Below, piece after piece: positions 28,400-37,054 of a stretch of 64,000 nucleotides of DNA (its first letter is position 1; the number at the start of each line of letters is the position of its first letter). Under the pieces are notes generated by a model. The model ran no database searches and had not been told where the DNA came from. It saw only the letters and a program-made list of their open reading frames with translations. A program made the position numbers and the translations under genes. Source of the DNA: Desulfobacteraceae bacterium (GTDB taxonomy: Bacteria; Desulfobacterota; Desulfobacteria; Desulfobacterales; Desulfosarcinaceae); assembly GCA_024230435.1 (NCBI GenBank), contig JAAERL010000611.1:19572-83571 (forward strand), given 5' to 3'.

Positions 28400-29341
28400 T
28401 TATTTGTTTTTTTGCTGCCGACGATAGTAGCGATCCTTACGCGCCGGATCAGGCCATGGGCACATGGGGCGGGTTTTCCAGCGCTGGTGCACCCAGAACC
28501 ACTGGTCAGGATAATTGCGGGCATAATTTTCAATCACACGGTTGTATTGCCGGGTATTTTCTTCAATATCTTTTATTTTATCTCCGGTTTGAATCAATGG
28601 CAATTCCGGGCCGAAGACGGCGTCAAATTTTCGGCCTTTGCGAATTAAAAAAAGCGGCACCACCGGCGCCCGGCTTTTGAGGGCCAATACAGCCATTCCA
28701 GTGTTGGTACAAGCCCGGCGGTTGAAAAAGTCTACAAAAACGCCATCATACCAATCGACATTTTGATCCATAAGCAAGCCTACGGGATTTCCCTTGCGCA
28801 AAGCTTTATAGATTTTGTGCATCGCTCCTTTGCGGGTAGGAATGGGCACACCGCCGAATCGAGATCTGTTTTTTTTAAAAAAACGGTCGACAAAAGGCGC
28901 ATCCATGGGGCGGTAAACAATTCTTACGGGCATTGCCGCCATATGTGCAACGATTGGCAGCAACTCCCAATTGCCAAAGTGAGCGACTAATATGAGAGCC
29001 CCCCGGCCCTTGGTTATGGCTTGCCGGTATGCGCAAACGTTGTGCAGCCGGAAATAGTTATGAAATTGGCGTTCAGTTAAAGAAAGCGACCAACCGATTT
29101 CAAAAATGATCCGGCATAAATTTTCGAAAACTTTTTGCGCTAATTCATAAATTTGGCGGGGTGTTTTTTCATTGCCGAATGCCAATGTCAGATTGCTGGC
29201 GGCTATTTTGCGGTGTTTTTTATCCAGGCGGAAAAAAATTCGTCCTAACCATGTCGCCGCGCAATTTTGGATTGAATAAGGCAACATTCCCAGGATTAGA
29301 AGCAGGCTCCGAAAAAGTTTGTACATAACTGAATCGATCAT
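28400..29341 (-). CDS. Lipid A late acyltransferase (LpxL/HtrB family)
   Basis: A 313-residue enzyme that adds a secondary acyl chain to Kdo2-lipid A. A hydrophobic N-terminal anchor (LLLILGMLPYSI) is followed by the catalytic HX4E motif HFGNWE (His121, Glu126), then VYRPMDAPFVDRFF and GLLMDQN, all family hallmarks, and WFWVHQRWKTRP near the end. It is first in the leftward series lpxL-waaF-waaC-GT2. A 209-base AT-rich leader separates it from repeat B1. LpxL versus LpxM cannot be decided from sequence. Confidence 0.9.
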   Translation of the reverse strand: MIDSVMYKLFRSLLLILGMLPYSIQNCAATWLGRIFFRLDKKHRKIAASNLTLAFGNEKTPRQIYELAQKVFENLCRIIFEIGWSLSLTERQFHNYFRLHNVCAYRQAITKGRGALILVAHFGNWELLPIVAHMAAMPVRIVYRPMDAPFVDRFFKKNRSRFGGVPIPTRKGAMHKIYKALRKGNPVGLLMDQNVDWYDGVFVDFFNRRACTNTGMAVLALKSRAPVVPLFLIRKGRKFDAVFGPELPLIQTGDKIKDIEENTRQYNRVIENYARNYPDQWFWVHQRWKTRPMCPWPDPARKDRYYRRQQKNK

Positions 29342-29550
29342 TATAACGACTCTGTTTTATTGACTATCATTTAAAGCCAAAATAATTTTAGTATAAATTG
29401 CATATTAGTTTCAAACCACAAAACGCGATTGTTCTATCATGCCGGTTTTTTGGGAACAAGAACCAAATGAAATGATAATTTAGTTGATTTTTTTCTTAAC
29501 TTTTACTCAGGTAGCCCTGTCAAATTAATATTTAAATACTATTCAACCGG

Positions 29551-29728
29551 TTAGGCGATTGACGGAAAAGAATATACCAGATTGAGCTTCGATTTTTTTT
29601 CGTATTCAAGGCGCGCCAATGTTTTGCTGATCAGTTTGCATACTTAACGTATTCGTAGCTTTGGCATAACGCACAAGACGGGAAAAAAGACATACAAGAT
29701 GGTATATTCTTTAACAGAAATCGCCTTA
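29551..29728 (-). repeat. Repeat family B, copy B1 (MITE-like, about 178 bp)
   Basis: Bounded by TTAGGCGATT on the left and AATCGCCTTA on the right. The terminal inverted repeat is longer still: the right end contains GGTATATTCTTTAACAGAAA, and its complement recurs at the left end of other copies. Internal blocks GCATACTTAACGTATTCG and TTGGCATAACGCACAAGACG are shared with the copies at 35243, 36815, 48350 and 60247. This copy is inverted relative to B2-B4. No coding capacity. The rest of the 563-base gap 29342-29904 holds only leader sequence and a tiny frame at 29826. Confidence 0.8.
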
Positions 29729-29825
29729 AAGCAAAATTGATGAGAATTGATCATTTCCGTTTCAGTTGAACGGTTTTCAGTTTGATCAATTAGCTTGTGC
29801 AAGAATTATTTTGCAACAAAGTAGA

Positions 29826-29936
29826 ATGACGGTGAGAATTTTTCAAATTGTTTCTTTGGCACTTGTGTCAGCAATCATGATTAGTACGGCATTTGCCGAA
29901 AAATTTAAAATTGTTCAGCAGTGGAAAAACCATTAA
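29826..29936 (+). CDS. Possible 36-residue secreted peptide or gene remnant
   Basis: A short frame reads MTVRIFQIVSLALVSAIMIS then TAFAEKFKIVQQWKNH. It has the three parts of a signal peptide with an AFA cleavage site, leaving a mature peptide of about 13 residues. No convincing ribosome site precedes it and it overlaps the 3' end of msbA (opposite strand) by about 32 bases. It could be a real small secreted peptide or the stump of a larger exported protein truncated next to repeat B1. Confidence 0.25.
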   Translation: MTVRIFQIVSLALVSAIMISTAFAEKFKIVQQWKNH

Positions 29937-31680
29937 CCGCTCGAAATTGCATGTCATGTAATTTTGCGTATTCCCCGCCTAAAGACAGCAGTTCTTCATG
30001 GGTTCCGCGTTCCTTTATACGGCCGTTGACAATTACTGCAATTTTGTCTGCATTGACAATTGTTGATAACCGGTGTGCGATGACCACCGTGGTCCTGCCG
30101 CGCATAAGATTTTCTAATGCTTTTTGGACAACTGCCTCGGCTTCCGAGTCCAGGGATGAAGTGGCTTCATCGAGAATTAAAATGGGAGCGTTTTTTAACA
30201 AGGCCCTGGCAATGCAAAGCCTTTGTTTTTCGCCTCCGGATAAGCGCCCGCCCAGCTCTCCTATAACCGTTTCATAGCCTTTTGGAAAGCGCAAGATAAA
30301 GTCATGGGCGTAGGCCGCTTGCGCGGCTTCAACTATTTGCTCGTCAGTTGCTTGCCGATTACCATAAGCGATATTATCGCGAACGGTTTCATTAAACAAA
30401 ATAGGCTCCTGGGTCACAATGGCTATCTGGCTCCTTAAGTCCTTGATGGCAAACTGCCGGATGTCCTCATCATCAATCAGGATTCGTCCCTTCGATACAT
30501 CAAAAAATCTTGGAATCAGATTTACCAGCGTGCTTTTGCCGCCTCCGCTCATACCCGCCAATGCCAGCACACGGCCTTTATCGATGGTCAGATCGATTTG
30601 ATTCAATACTTCTTTATTGCCATAGCTGAAGCTTACATTTTCAAATTTTAACGCATGAGGGCCGGCGGCGAGTTCTTTAGGTTGTTGCGGATCGTTTATA
30701 TCCAAAGGCATTTCGATAATATCATATATACGGTCGGTTGCGGCAAGACCTTGCTGAATGGCATTGTTCAGGTTGCTGAGTTTTTTGATCGGATCGTACA
30801 TAAGCAATGTGCAGGTTAAAAAGCTCATGAAGCTGCCCGGTGTGGAAACGCCTTTCATAACTTCCCATCCACCGTACCAGATCACAAATGCAATGGCGAT
30901 GCCTCCAAAAAATTCCATGATCGGAGATGACAGGGAACGAACAATGATACCTTTGATTTCCATGTCGAACAGTTTTTGGGTTTTATGGAAAAATCGTTTC
31001 TTTTCGTGGTCTTCCATTCCGAAAGCTTTTACAATTTTGCTGCCGGCCAGGGTTTCGTGTAAAAAGGCGCTCAAATCTCCAATAGCTTCCTGGCAACCCG
31101 TACTGACCCGGCGAACCCTGCGGCCCAGCTCAAATACAGGAAAAAAGGCTACCGGGAGCACCACAAAGGCAATCAGGGCCAATCGCCAGTTCATATAAAT
31201 AATGACGCTGGCAAGGCCGATGATCGTTGAGGTATCGCGCAATGAGCTGGTGACGGCGGTGGAAACCATGTTTCGGAGCACGTTGACGTCGTTGGTGATT
31301 CGGGACATTAAAACTCCGGTACGCTCTTTTTGGAAAAATGACAATGGAAGGTCCTGAATCTTGTCATAAAGCTTGTTGCGCAGCAACCGGATGATATCCT
31401 GAGCCACTGAATTCATAAAATATTCCTGACCATAGGTTGCCAGGCTTTTGGTAAAAAACACTACGATAACAGCTATGGGAAAAAGTATTAGCCCCTGGCC
31501 GTTACGTTCAACAAATATTTTATCGATTACTGGTTTTAATAAATAACCCATCGCTGAAGTACTCACTGAGATTAACAGCATACTCAGCCCGGCCATAAAA
31601 AAATGGCTCTTTTTGGATTTGATCATTGACAATAAGTCAATATGGCGAGGGCTAAACTTTTTTTTTAAATATGATTTCAA
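29905..31680 (-). CDS. msbA: Lipid A export ABC transporter MsbA
   Basis: A 591-residue half-transporter that flips LPS precursor across the inner membrane. Six transmembrane helices occupy residues about 25-310. The nucleotide-binding domain has Walker A GMSGGGKST, signature LSGGEKQRLCIARAL, Walker B ILILDEATSSLD and the switch His in IAHRLSTI. The coupling region YFMNSVAQDIIRLLRNKLYD and SRITNDVNVLR is typical of MsbA. It stands alone on the minus strand, with a 458-base gap to the next gene on the right. Confidence 0.93.
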   Translation of the reverse strand: MKSYLKKKFSPRHIDLLSMIKSKKSHFFMAGLSMLLISVSTSAMGYLLKPVIDKIFVERNGQGLILFPIAVIVVFFTKSLATYGQEYFMNSVAQDIIRLLRNKLYDKIQDLPLSFFQKERTGVLMSRITNDVNVLRNMVSTAVTSSLRDTSTIIGLASVIIYMNWRLALIAFVVLPVAFFPVFELGRRVRRVSTGCQEAIGDLSAFLHETLAGSKIVKAFGMEDHEKKRFFHKTQKLFDMEIKGIIVRSLSSPIMEFFGGIAIAFVIWYGGWEVMKGVSTPGSFMSFLTCTLLMYDPIKKLSNLNNAIQQGLAATDRIYDIIEMPLDINDPQQPKELAAGPHALKFENVSFSYGNKEVLNQIDLTIDKGRVLALAGMSGGGKSTLVNLIPRFFDVSKGRILIDDEDIRQFAIKDLRSQIAIVTQEPILFNETVRDNIAYGNRQATDEQIVEAAQAAYAHDFILRFPKGYETVIGELGGRLSGGEKQRLCIARALLKNAPILILDEATSSLDSEAEAVVQKALENLMRGRTTVVIAHRLSTIVNADKIAVIVNGRIKERGTHEELLSLGGEYAKLHDMQFRAVNGFSTAEQF

Positions 31681-32138
31681 TTGATTATATATCCTTAGTG
31701 TGTCAGTTGCGCAATTAAGCGAACGCTGTTGGGTATTTAACCCATCGGTGAAGGTTTGTAAACAAAACCCTTATTTTGTGCTTTAAGATTATCCAGCGGG
31801 AATTGCCGGTAATATATTGCCGGATGAATCGCTGAATGCTCTTTTGATATCCTTCGCGCAGCGAAGGCGGGAGATGAATCAATATTTTCTAATAAATTGA
31901 CAATGATAGTATTTTTTTGTATTTGGTATAACTGCTGCTTTTCCTGAGGCTTTGTTGCCAACCGGGATTACAAAGCAGCGATAAAGATTTTGCGTATCGG
32001 ACTGGATACGTTAACGCCGCAGGGCGTTTAGATGCCCGGTAATTTATTGCCGGTAGCAGCACACTACAAAAATTTATATAATCATCGGCTGAAGATGATC
32101 ATGTTTTTTAATTCTGAAAATGGAGGTGTAACAAAAAG
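31681..32138. other. Structured non-coding gap with a repeated 18-bp near-palindrome
   Basis: Divergent gap between msbA and the DHS-like gene. The sequence CCGGTAATATATTGCCGG (31806-31823) recurs as CCGGTAATTTATTGCCGG (32036-32053), each nearly self-complementary. Two compact hairpins are also present: CCTTCGC-GCA-GCGAAGG near 31851-31867 and AACGCC-GCAG-GGCGTT near 32012-32027. A TATAAT-like hexamer lies near 32075 ahead of the GTG at 32139. The 74-codon frame on the minus strand here (31961-31737) has no homology that I recognise and spans the hairpins, so it is not called. Confidence 0.4.
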
Positions 32139-33083
32139 GTGCCTTTTGAAGAAATTAATTTATCAAAGATAATAACCTATTCGGCTGCTGACCGTAGCTC
32201 CAAAGTAACTGCTCATCTCGAAGGTAAACCACCGGCGGCCGGCATGTCCATGAAAAAATTTCTTGAATGCCTGCCCGATGTTCTCAAAGCAAGGGAGCTC
32301 AAAGCTGTGGCCGCCGCCGTTGTCCAGGCCAGAGAAAAAGGCAAGCCGGTGATTGCTATGCTTGGCGGCCATGTGATCAAAACCGGATGCAGTCCGGTTT
32401 TGGCCGATCTTGCGGAAAAAGGGTTTGTACAGCACTTTGCCTCCAATGGCAGCGCAGCGGTTCACGATACGGAGTTGGCTTTTTGCGGCCATACCAGCGA
32501 AGATGTTGCTGCACATTTAGAAGACGGCTCTTTTGGCATGGCGGCCGATACGGCTGGTATGATCAATGAAGCGGCGCAGCGGGCGGCCCGCGGCAAAGAG
32601 GGATTTGGCGAAGCTTTGGGAGGGCTGCTTTTAGAGAAAAAGGCTCCCTATCATCAACGGGCTTTGCTTGCCCGGTGCAAGACTTTGAATATTCCGTACA
32701 CCCTGCATATTGCAATTGGGACAGATATCGTGCATCAACATCCAAGCGCGAGCGGCGCCGCCATTGGGCAGGCATCGTTTCGGGATTTTAAGATTTTTGC
32801 GGCTACAGTGGCAAAATTAGGCCAGGGCGGCGTTGTCCTGAATTTTGGAAGCGCAGTCATTATGCCCGAGGTGTTTTTAAAAGCGTTGGCAGTGGGGCGA
32901 AACCTGGGTCATAAGATTACCCATTTTACTACTGCAAATTTTGATATGATTCAGCATTATCGTCCGCGGGTAAATGTGGTCGAGCGCCCTGTTCTGAAAA
33001 GCGGGCGCGGATTTGCCATCACCGGGCATCATGAGATCATGATACCGCTTTTGGCAGCAGCAATTTATGAGATGGCTTCATGA
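32139..33083 (+). CDS. Deoxyhypusine-synthase-like protein of unknown function
   Basis: A 314-residue protein with GTG start at 32139, ten bases after GGAGG. Its layout follows the deoxyhypusine synthase (DHS) fold: IAMLGGHVIKTGCSPVLADL then HFASNGSAAVHDTELAF, FCGHTSEDVAAHLEDGSFGM, and a final VERPVLKSGRGFAITGHHEI followed by MIPLLAAAIYEM. In DHS the reactive lysine lies in GGGVxKHHI; the equivalent segment here is VLNFGSAVIMPEV (about 233-245) without lysine, so true DHS activity is unlikely. It sits 19 bases before gmhA and with hldE, suggesting a role tied to sugar or LPS metabolism. NAD binding is plausible but not shown. Confidence 0.65.
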   Translation: MPFEEINLSKIITYSAADRSSKVTAHLEGKPPAAGMSMKKFLECLPDVLKARELKAVAAAVVQAREKGKPVIAMLGGHVIKTGCSPVLADLAEKGFVQHFASNGSAAVHDTELAFCGHTSEDVAAHLEDGSFGMAADTAGMINEAAQRAARGKEGFGEALGGLLLEKKAPYHQRALLARCKTLNIPYTLHIAIGTDIVHQHPSASGAAIGQASFRDFKIFAATVAKLGQGGVVLNFGSAVIMPEVFLKALAVGRNLGHKITHFTTANFDMIQHYRPRVNVVERPVLKSGRGFAITGHHEIMIPLLAAAIYEMAS

Positions 33084-33102
33084 AAAATCATGAGATGATA
33101 AC

Positions 33103-33672
33103 ATGACTGATTTATTAAAAGCGTTTCAGGAACATCTGGTTTATTTTCAGCAGGTTAAGGCTATAGCCCCGGATGTCGAACAATCAGCAGCTACACTGGC
33201 GGCGATCCTGCAGGCTGGTCAAAAAATACTCATCTGCGGCAATGGCGGCAGCGCTGCCGATGCCCAGCATTTTGCCGCGGAACTGGTGGGCCGTTTTGAA
33301 TTGGAAAGGTCTGCCTGGCCTGCAATTGCGCTGACAACTGATACATCCATTTTATCAGCCATTGGAAATGATTATGGCTTTGATGCGGTTTTTGCCCGTC
33401 AGGTCGATGGGTTGGCAATAAAGGGAGATGCATTGATCGGCATCTCAACCTCCGGCAATTCACCTAATATAATAAAGGCTGTCGAATCCGCAAAAACTAA
33501 AGGTATGCATACCATCGGGCTTCTGGGCCGTGACGGCGGCAAGCTTGGATCTATTGTGGACACAGCTCTTGTTATTCAGGGGCAAAACACCGCCCGTATT
33601 CAGGAGGTTCATATCTTTATTCTCCATCTTTGGGCCATGCTCATTGAGAAAAAACTCACTAACAAATCCTGA
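33103..33672 (+). CDS. gmhA: Sedoheptulose 7-phosphate isomerase GmhA
   Basis: A 189-residue SIS-domain enzyme converting sedoheptulose 7-phosphate to D-glycero-D-manno-heptose 7-phosphate, the first step to ADP-heptose. Visible motifs: [49 protein letters not shown] (phosphosugar-binding loop), and the C-terminal [16 protein letters not shown] with the conserved Glu and His. It lies between the DHS-like gene and hldE. GmhB and HldD, needed for the remaining steps, are not in the window. Confidence 0.95.
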   Translation: MTDLLKAFQEHLVYFQQVKAIAPDVEQSAATLAAILQAGQKILICGNGGSAADAQHFAAELVGRFELERSAWPAIALTTDTSILSAIGNDYGFDAVFARQVDGLAIKGDALIGISTSGNSPNIIKAVESAKTKGMHTIGLLGRDGGKLGSIVDTALVIQGQNTARIQEVHIFILHLWAMLIEKKLTNKS

Positions 33673-33708
33673 TGGACACTTATTTGAAGCATCAATTTTG
33701 GAGCATCA

Positions 33709-35181
33709 ATGCAAATTTCAGTAAATGATTTAAAAGGCGTTAAAGTTTTAGTTGCCGGTGATATTATGATAGACCGTTATCTGTGGGGACAGGTAAGCCG
33801 TATTTCACCAGAAGCGCCCGTGCCGGTTGTCAAACTTGACCGCACCGAAGAAACCATCGGAGGCGCCGGTAATGTGGGCGCCAACCTGGCCGGGTTAGGA
33901 TGCGATGTCACGGTAACCGGGTTGTGCGGCAACGATCCTGCCGGAGAGTCATTGGAAAAACAGCTTTCAAATAAATCAATCCGTCATCACTTGATTAGGG
34001 AAAGATCCCGGCCGACAATTACCAAAACACGTATCATGGCTCACACGCAACAGGTGCTGCGGCTTGATGAAGAAATAACAGTTCCGGTTGCTGATCAATC
34101 GCTTGATGAGCTTTTATCGATTGTGTTTGAGCAAATGAAATTATCGCAGGCGGTTGTTTTGTCTGACTACGGCAAAGGTGTTTTTGCCGATAAAAGCTTT
34201 ACCCAAAAAATTATCCGGCAAGCCCGTAAACTGAATTTGCCGGTTTTAGTCGATCCGAAAGGAATAAACTGGCAGCGCTACAAGGGGGCAACCTGCATTA
34301 CACCCAACACGGCTGAATTCGAGGCCGTGGCGACAATCAGCATTGAAAATGATGCTGATGCTTTTGAAACGGCCGCCCAACGTTTAAGAACCCAATTGAA
34401 CTTAAAATGGGTCCTGGTGACCCGGGGCGCCCAGGGAATGAGCTTGATTGGCAAAGGGGCGTCTACAAACATCGAGGCCCAGGCCCGGGACGTTTTTGAT
34501 GTTTCCGGCGCTGGCGATACGGTTATTGCAACATTAGCGGCTGGCCTGGGGGCCGGATACCCAATCGTTGATGCCGCCCGTATCGCCAATTTAGCTGCGG
34601 GAATCGTTGTTGCCAAAGTTGGTACTCAACCTGTTACGGCATCTGAATTGGAAACCGGGCTTATGCTTGCCGAACAGGGGCGAATGCATCCGCAGGCGGT
34701 AACCAAATTAACTTCACTGGATACTGCTGTCTTAAAAGCCAGGCAATGGCGATCCGCAGGCAACAAAGTCGTATTTACCAACGGTTGCTTTGACCTGCTG
34801 CATCCCGGACATATCAGTTTGTTCTACCAGGCCCGCGCTTTGGGCCATCGCCTCATAGTCGGGTTGAACACGGATGAATCCATCCGGCGTTTAAAAGGAA
34901 ACGACCGGCCCATATTATCGGAACATGACCGGGCGGCGATATTATGCGCCTTGGAGTGTGTGGACCTGGTGGTGCATTTTAATGAGGATACGCCTCTTGA
35001 ATTGATTAAGGCGATCAAGCCGGACATTCTTGTAAAAGGATCTGATTATACGCCGGACCAGGTTGTTGGCAAGCAGGAGGTCGAGTCCTACGGCGGCCGC
35101 GTCCAACTCGTTGAGCTGATAAAAGGCTATAGCACAACCCGCATTACCGAAAAGGTCCTGGATAGAAAAAATCAAGCTTAG
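33709..35181 (+). CDS. hldE: Bifunctional heptose-7-phosphate kinase / ADP-heptose synthase HldE
   Basis: A 490-residue fusion. Residues about 1-325 are a PfkB/ribokinase domain (VAGDIMIDRYLWGQVSRISP, and the anion-hole motif DVSGAGDTVIA). Residues about 355-490 are a cytidylyltransferase-type nucleotidyltransferase domain with FTNGCFDLLHPGHISLF (HxGH) and KGYSTTRITEKV. The first domain phosphorylates heptose 7-phosphate and the second adds AMP to heptose 1-phosphate. GGAG precedes the ATG. It ends at the edge of repeat C3. Confidence 0.95.
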   Translation: MQISVNDLKGVKVLVAGDIMIDRYLWGQVSRISPEAPVPVVKLDRTEETIGGAGNVGANLAGLGCDVTVTGLCGNDPAGESLEKQLSNKSIRHHLIRERSRPTITKTRIMAHTQQVLRLDEEITVPVADQSLDELLSIVFEQMKLSQAVVLSDYGKGVFADKSFTQKIIRQARKLNLPVLVDPKGINWQRYKGATCITPNTAEFEAVATISIENDADAFETAAQRLRTQLNLKWVLVTRGAQGMSLIGKGASTNIEAQARDVFDVSGAGDTVIATLAAGLGAGYPIVDAARIANLAAGIVVAKVGTQPVTASELETGLMLAEQGRMHPQAVTKLTSLDTAVLKARQWRSAGNKVVFTNGCFDLLHPGHISLFYQARALGHRLIVGLNTDESIRRLKGNDRPILSEHDRAAILCALECVDLVVHFNEDTPLELIKAIKPDILVKGSDYTPDQVVGKQEVESYGGRVQLVELIKGYSTTRITEKVLDRKNQA

Positions 35182-35245
35182 GAGCGTGGAAGATGCAAAT
35201 AGGGCCGCTTTTGCAGCCGATTTAATAGTTCCCAAACAGGCTTTT
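35182..35245 (-). repeat. Repeat family C, copy C3 (partial)
   Basis: The segment CGCTTTTGCAGCCGATTTAA followed by TAGTTCCCAAACAGGC is the reverse complement of the left end of C1 (TTAGAGCCTGTTTGGGAATT, then ATTAAACCGGCTGCAAAAGC). It begins directly after the hldE stop codon and runs into repeat B2. The opposite end is not recognisable, so this is a partial copy. Similar bases GGAAGCTGCAAATAG after rlmB (near 40403) may be another fragment. Confidence 0.5.
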
Positions 35246-35407
35246 AAATAATATACCCTCTTGCATGTCTTTTTCCCCGTCTTGTGTGTTATGCCAAAGG
35301 TGCGAATACGTAAATTATGCAAACTGATCAGCAAACTTTGGCATGCCTTGAAGACGAAAAAAAATCTAAGCCCAATATGGTATATTATTTAACACAAATC
35401 GCTTTAG
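35243..35407 (+). repeat. Repeat family B, copy B2 (left end truncated)
   Basis: Shares CTCTTGCATGTCTTTTTCCC, GTTATGCCAAAGGTGCGAAT and CCCAATATGGTATATT with the copy at 48350-48516, and ends AAATCGCTTTA. The left TTAGGCGATT end is missing where it joins repeat C3, which suggests insertion of one element into the other followed by loss. The 322-base gap 35182-35503 is almost wholly made of C3, B2 and the hairpin that follows. Confidence 0.72.
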
Positions 35408-35419
35408 GCTAATCAACCG

Positions 35420-35467
35420 GGCTTAAGAGTCACCTTTCAAGCCCCTTGGTCTTAAGCCGAGGGGTTG
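35420..35467. terminator. Possible bidirectional terminator with two alternative stems
   Basis: GGCTTAAGA (35420-35428) pairs perfectly with TCTTAAGCC (35450-35458). Alternatively CAAGCCCCTTGG (35438-35449) pairs with CCGAGGGGTTG (35457-35467) with two mismatches. The two stems share bases and so exclude each other. The site lies between the converging hldE and UDP-glucuronate decarboxylase genes. No U-run follows, so the function is a guess. Confidence 0.3.
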
Positions 35468-35503
35468 TTGACTTTGAATTTGTAAAACAAGTAATGCGAA
35501 ATA

Positions 35504-36460
35504 TTATTTTGTTGTACTGCTTAGCAAGTCGTCAAAATAAGCGATGGTTGGTTTTAGCCCTTCATCCAATGTTGTAGAAGGTTTCCATTTCAATTCGGAT
35601 TCGGCTAATGAGATGTCGGGTTTTCGTTGTTTGGGATCATCCTGGGGCAGTTGTTTGAAAACCAACTTGGATTTGGAGTTTACAAGCTCCAGGATTTTTT
35701 CGCCAAGCTCCAGAATGGTAAATTCCTGGGGATTGCCCAAATTCACCGGGCCGGTGAGGCTGTCAGCCGAATTCATCAAACGAATCAAGCCGTCCACCAA
35801 ATCATCAACATAACAAAAAGAGCGTGTCTGACTGCCGTCTCCATAGATGGTAATGGGATTTCCTTTTAGAGCCTGTACTATAAAGTTTGAGACGACACGG
35901 CCATCGTTCGGATGCATGCGAGGTCCGTATGTATTGAAAATACGGGCGACTTTTATCTTTAGATGGTTTTGGCGATGGTAATCGAAAAACAGAGTTTCCG
36001 CACATCGTTTTCCTTCATCATAGCATGAGCGCAACCCAATGGGATTTACCCGTCCCCAATAGTTTTCAGGCTGGGGATGAATTTCCGGATCACCGTAAAT
36101 TTCACTGGTTGAAGCTTGTAGGATTTTAGCTTTTACACGTTTGGCCAGGCCCAGCATGTTTATGGCTCCATGCACGCTTGTTTTGGTTGTCTGAACAGGG
36201 TCGAACTGGTAGTGAATTGGTGACGCCGGGCATGCCATATTATAGATTTCATCTGTTTCAACATACAGGGGAAAGGTGACATCGTGCCGGAGAAATTCGA
36301 AATCGAGACTGTTAAGTAAGTGGCTGATATTGCGTTTTGTGCCGGTAAAACAATTATCCACACAAATGACAGCATGCCCCTGAGCAGTGAGTTTATCGCA
36401 AAGATGCGAGCCTAAAAAACCACAGCCGCCTGTGATAGTTATACGCTTTCTTAGGTGCAT
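35504..36460 (-). CDS. UDP-glucuronate decarboxylase (UDP-xylose synthase) family
   Basis: A 318-residue short-chain dehydrogenase-type enzyme. [16 protein letters not shown] is the NAD-binding loop, and [11 protein letters not shown] holds the catalytic Tyr/Lys of UXS enzymes. [20 protein letters not shown] and [20 protein letters not shown] are near-diagnostic for UXS, which converts UDP-glucuronate to UDP-xylose. The start at 36460 ([12 protein letters not shown]) is chosen over one nine codons upstream because AAAGGA lies just before it. Product is probably a pentose donor for surface glycans. Confidence 0.9.
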   Translation of the reverse strand: MHLRKRITITGGCGFLGSHLCDKLTAQGHAVICVDNCFTGTKRNISHLLNSLDFEFLRHDVTFPLYVETDEIYNMACPASPIHYQFDPVQTTKTSVHGAINMLGLAKRVKAKILQASTSEIYGDPEIHPQPENYWGRVNPIGLRSCYDEGKRCAETLFFDYHRQNHLKIKVARIFNTYGPRMHPNDGRVVSNFIVQALKGNPITIYGDGSQTRSFCYVDDLVDGLIRLMNSADSLTGPVNLGNPQEFTILELGEKILELVNSKSKLVFKQLPQDDPKQRKPDISLAESELKWKPSTTLDEGLKPTIAYFDDLLSSTTK

Positions 36461-36623
36461 GTTTTTTCCTTTCTCATTTTTCCCCATTTTCCCTTTAAAT
36501 CATTTTTATCATTCGTAGGTACTTGCTTTTTCCTTGTGGTATTCGTATTCAGAAGCAGCGATGAGGGAACTCGTTGCTAAAAAAAACAATTTTATCTGCC
36601 AATGATTCCAATAGGAGGTTTTT

Positions 36624-36818
36624 ATGGCAATTGATCAATCTTTGCTTGATATTCTTGTATGCCCAAAATGTAAAGGGGATATTTATTTAACAAAAGATCA
36701 AGATGGCTTGGTTTGTGATGCGTGCCAGCTGCTTTACGAAATCCGCGATCAAATTCCCATTATGCTTATTGATGAGGCTAAATCTATTGGTGATAAAAGT
36801 GGTGATAAAAGCTCTTAG
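36624..36818 (+). CDS. Trm112-family zinc-ribbon protein (YcaR-like)
   Basis: A 64-residue protein with four cysteines in two CxxC pairs (Cys13, Cys16, Cys31, Cys34) and LLDILVCPKCKGDIYL, the Trm112/YcaR pattern. Bacterial members are often found near LPS and lpxK genes; their role is unclear. A strong GGAGG precedes the ATG. The stop codon TAG lies inside the left end of repeat B3, so the tail IGDKSGDKSS may have been shaped by the insertion. Confidence 0.85.
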   Translation: MAIDQSLLDILVCPKCKGDIYLTKDQDGLVCDACQLLYEIRDQIPIMLIDEAKSIGDKSGDKSS

Positions 36819-36990
36819 GCGATTTCTGTTAAAGAATATTATACCATCTTGTATGTCTTTTTTCCCGTCTTCTGCGTTATGCCAAAGCCCGAATACGTTA
36901 AGTATGCAAACTGATCATCAATCTTTGGTGCGCCTTGAATACGAAAAAAAATTCTGCTCAATCTGGTATTCTTTTCCGCCAATCGCCTTA
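36815..36990 (+). repeat. Repeat family B, copy B3 (complete, about 176 bp)
   Basis: Best preserved copy. It starts TTAGGCGATTTCTGTTAAAG and ends CTTTTCCGCCAATCGCCTTA, with TATACCATCTTG near the left and CAATCTGGTATTC near the right forming the inner part of the terminal inverted repeat. The centre contains GTTATGCCAAAG and CGAATACGTTAAGTATGCAA. The left end supplies the TAG stop of the Trm112-like gene. Confidence 0.82.
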
Positions 36991-37054
36991 GTGTTTATTT
37001 CTTAATGGGCGCTGTTTAACGTTTATCTTTGTGGTAAGGAGGATTTTGTATCAT

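Noticed and set aside
31737..31961. A 74-codon frame on the minus strand upstream of msbA
   Set aside because: It spans hairpins and half of the duplicated palindrome, has no family resemblance and no ribosome site.
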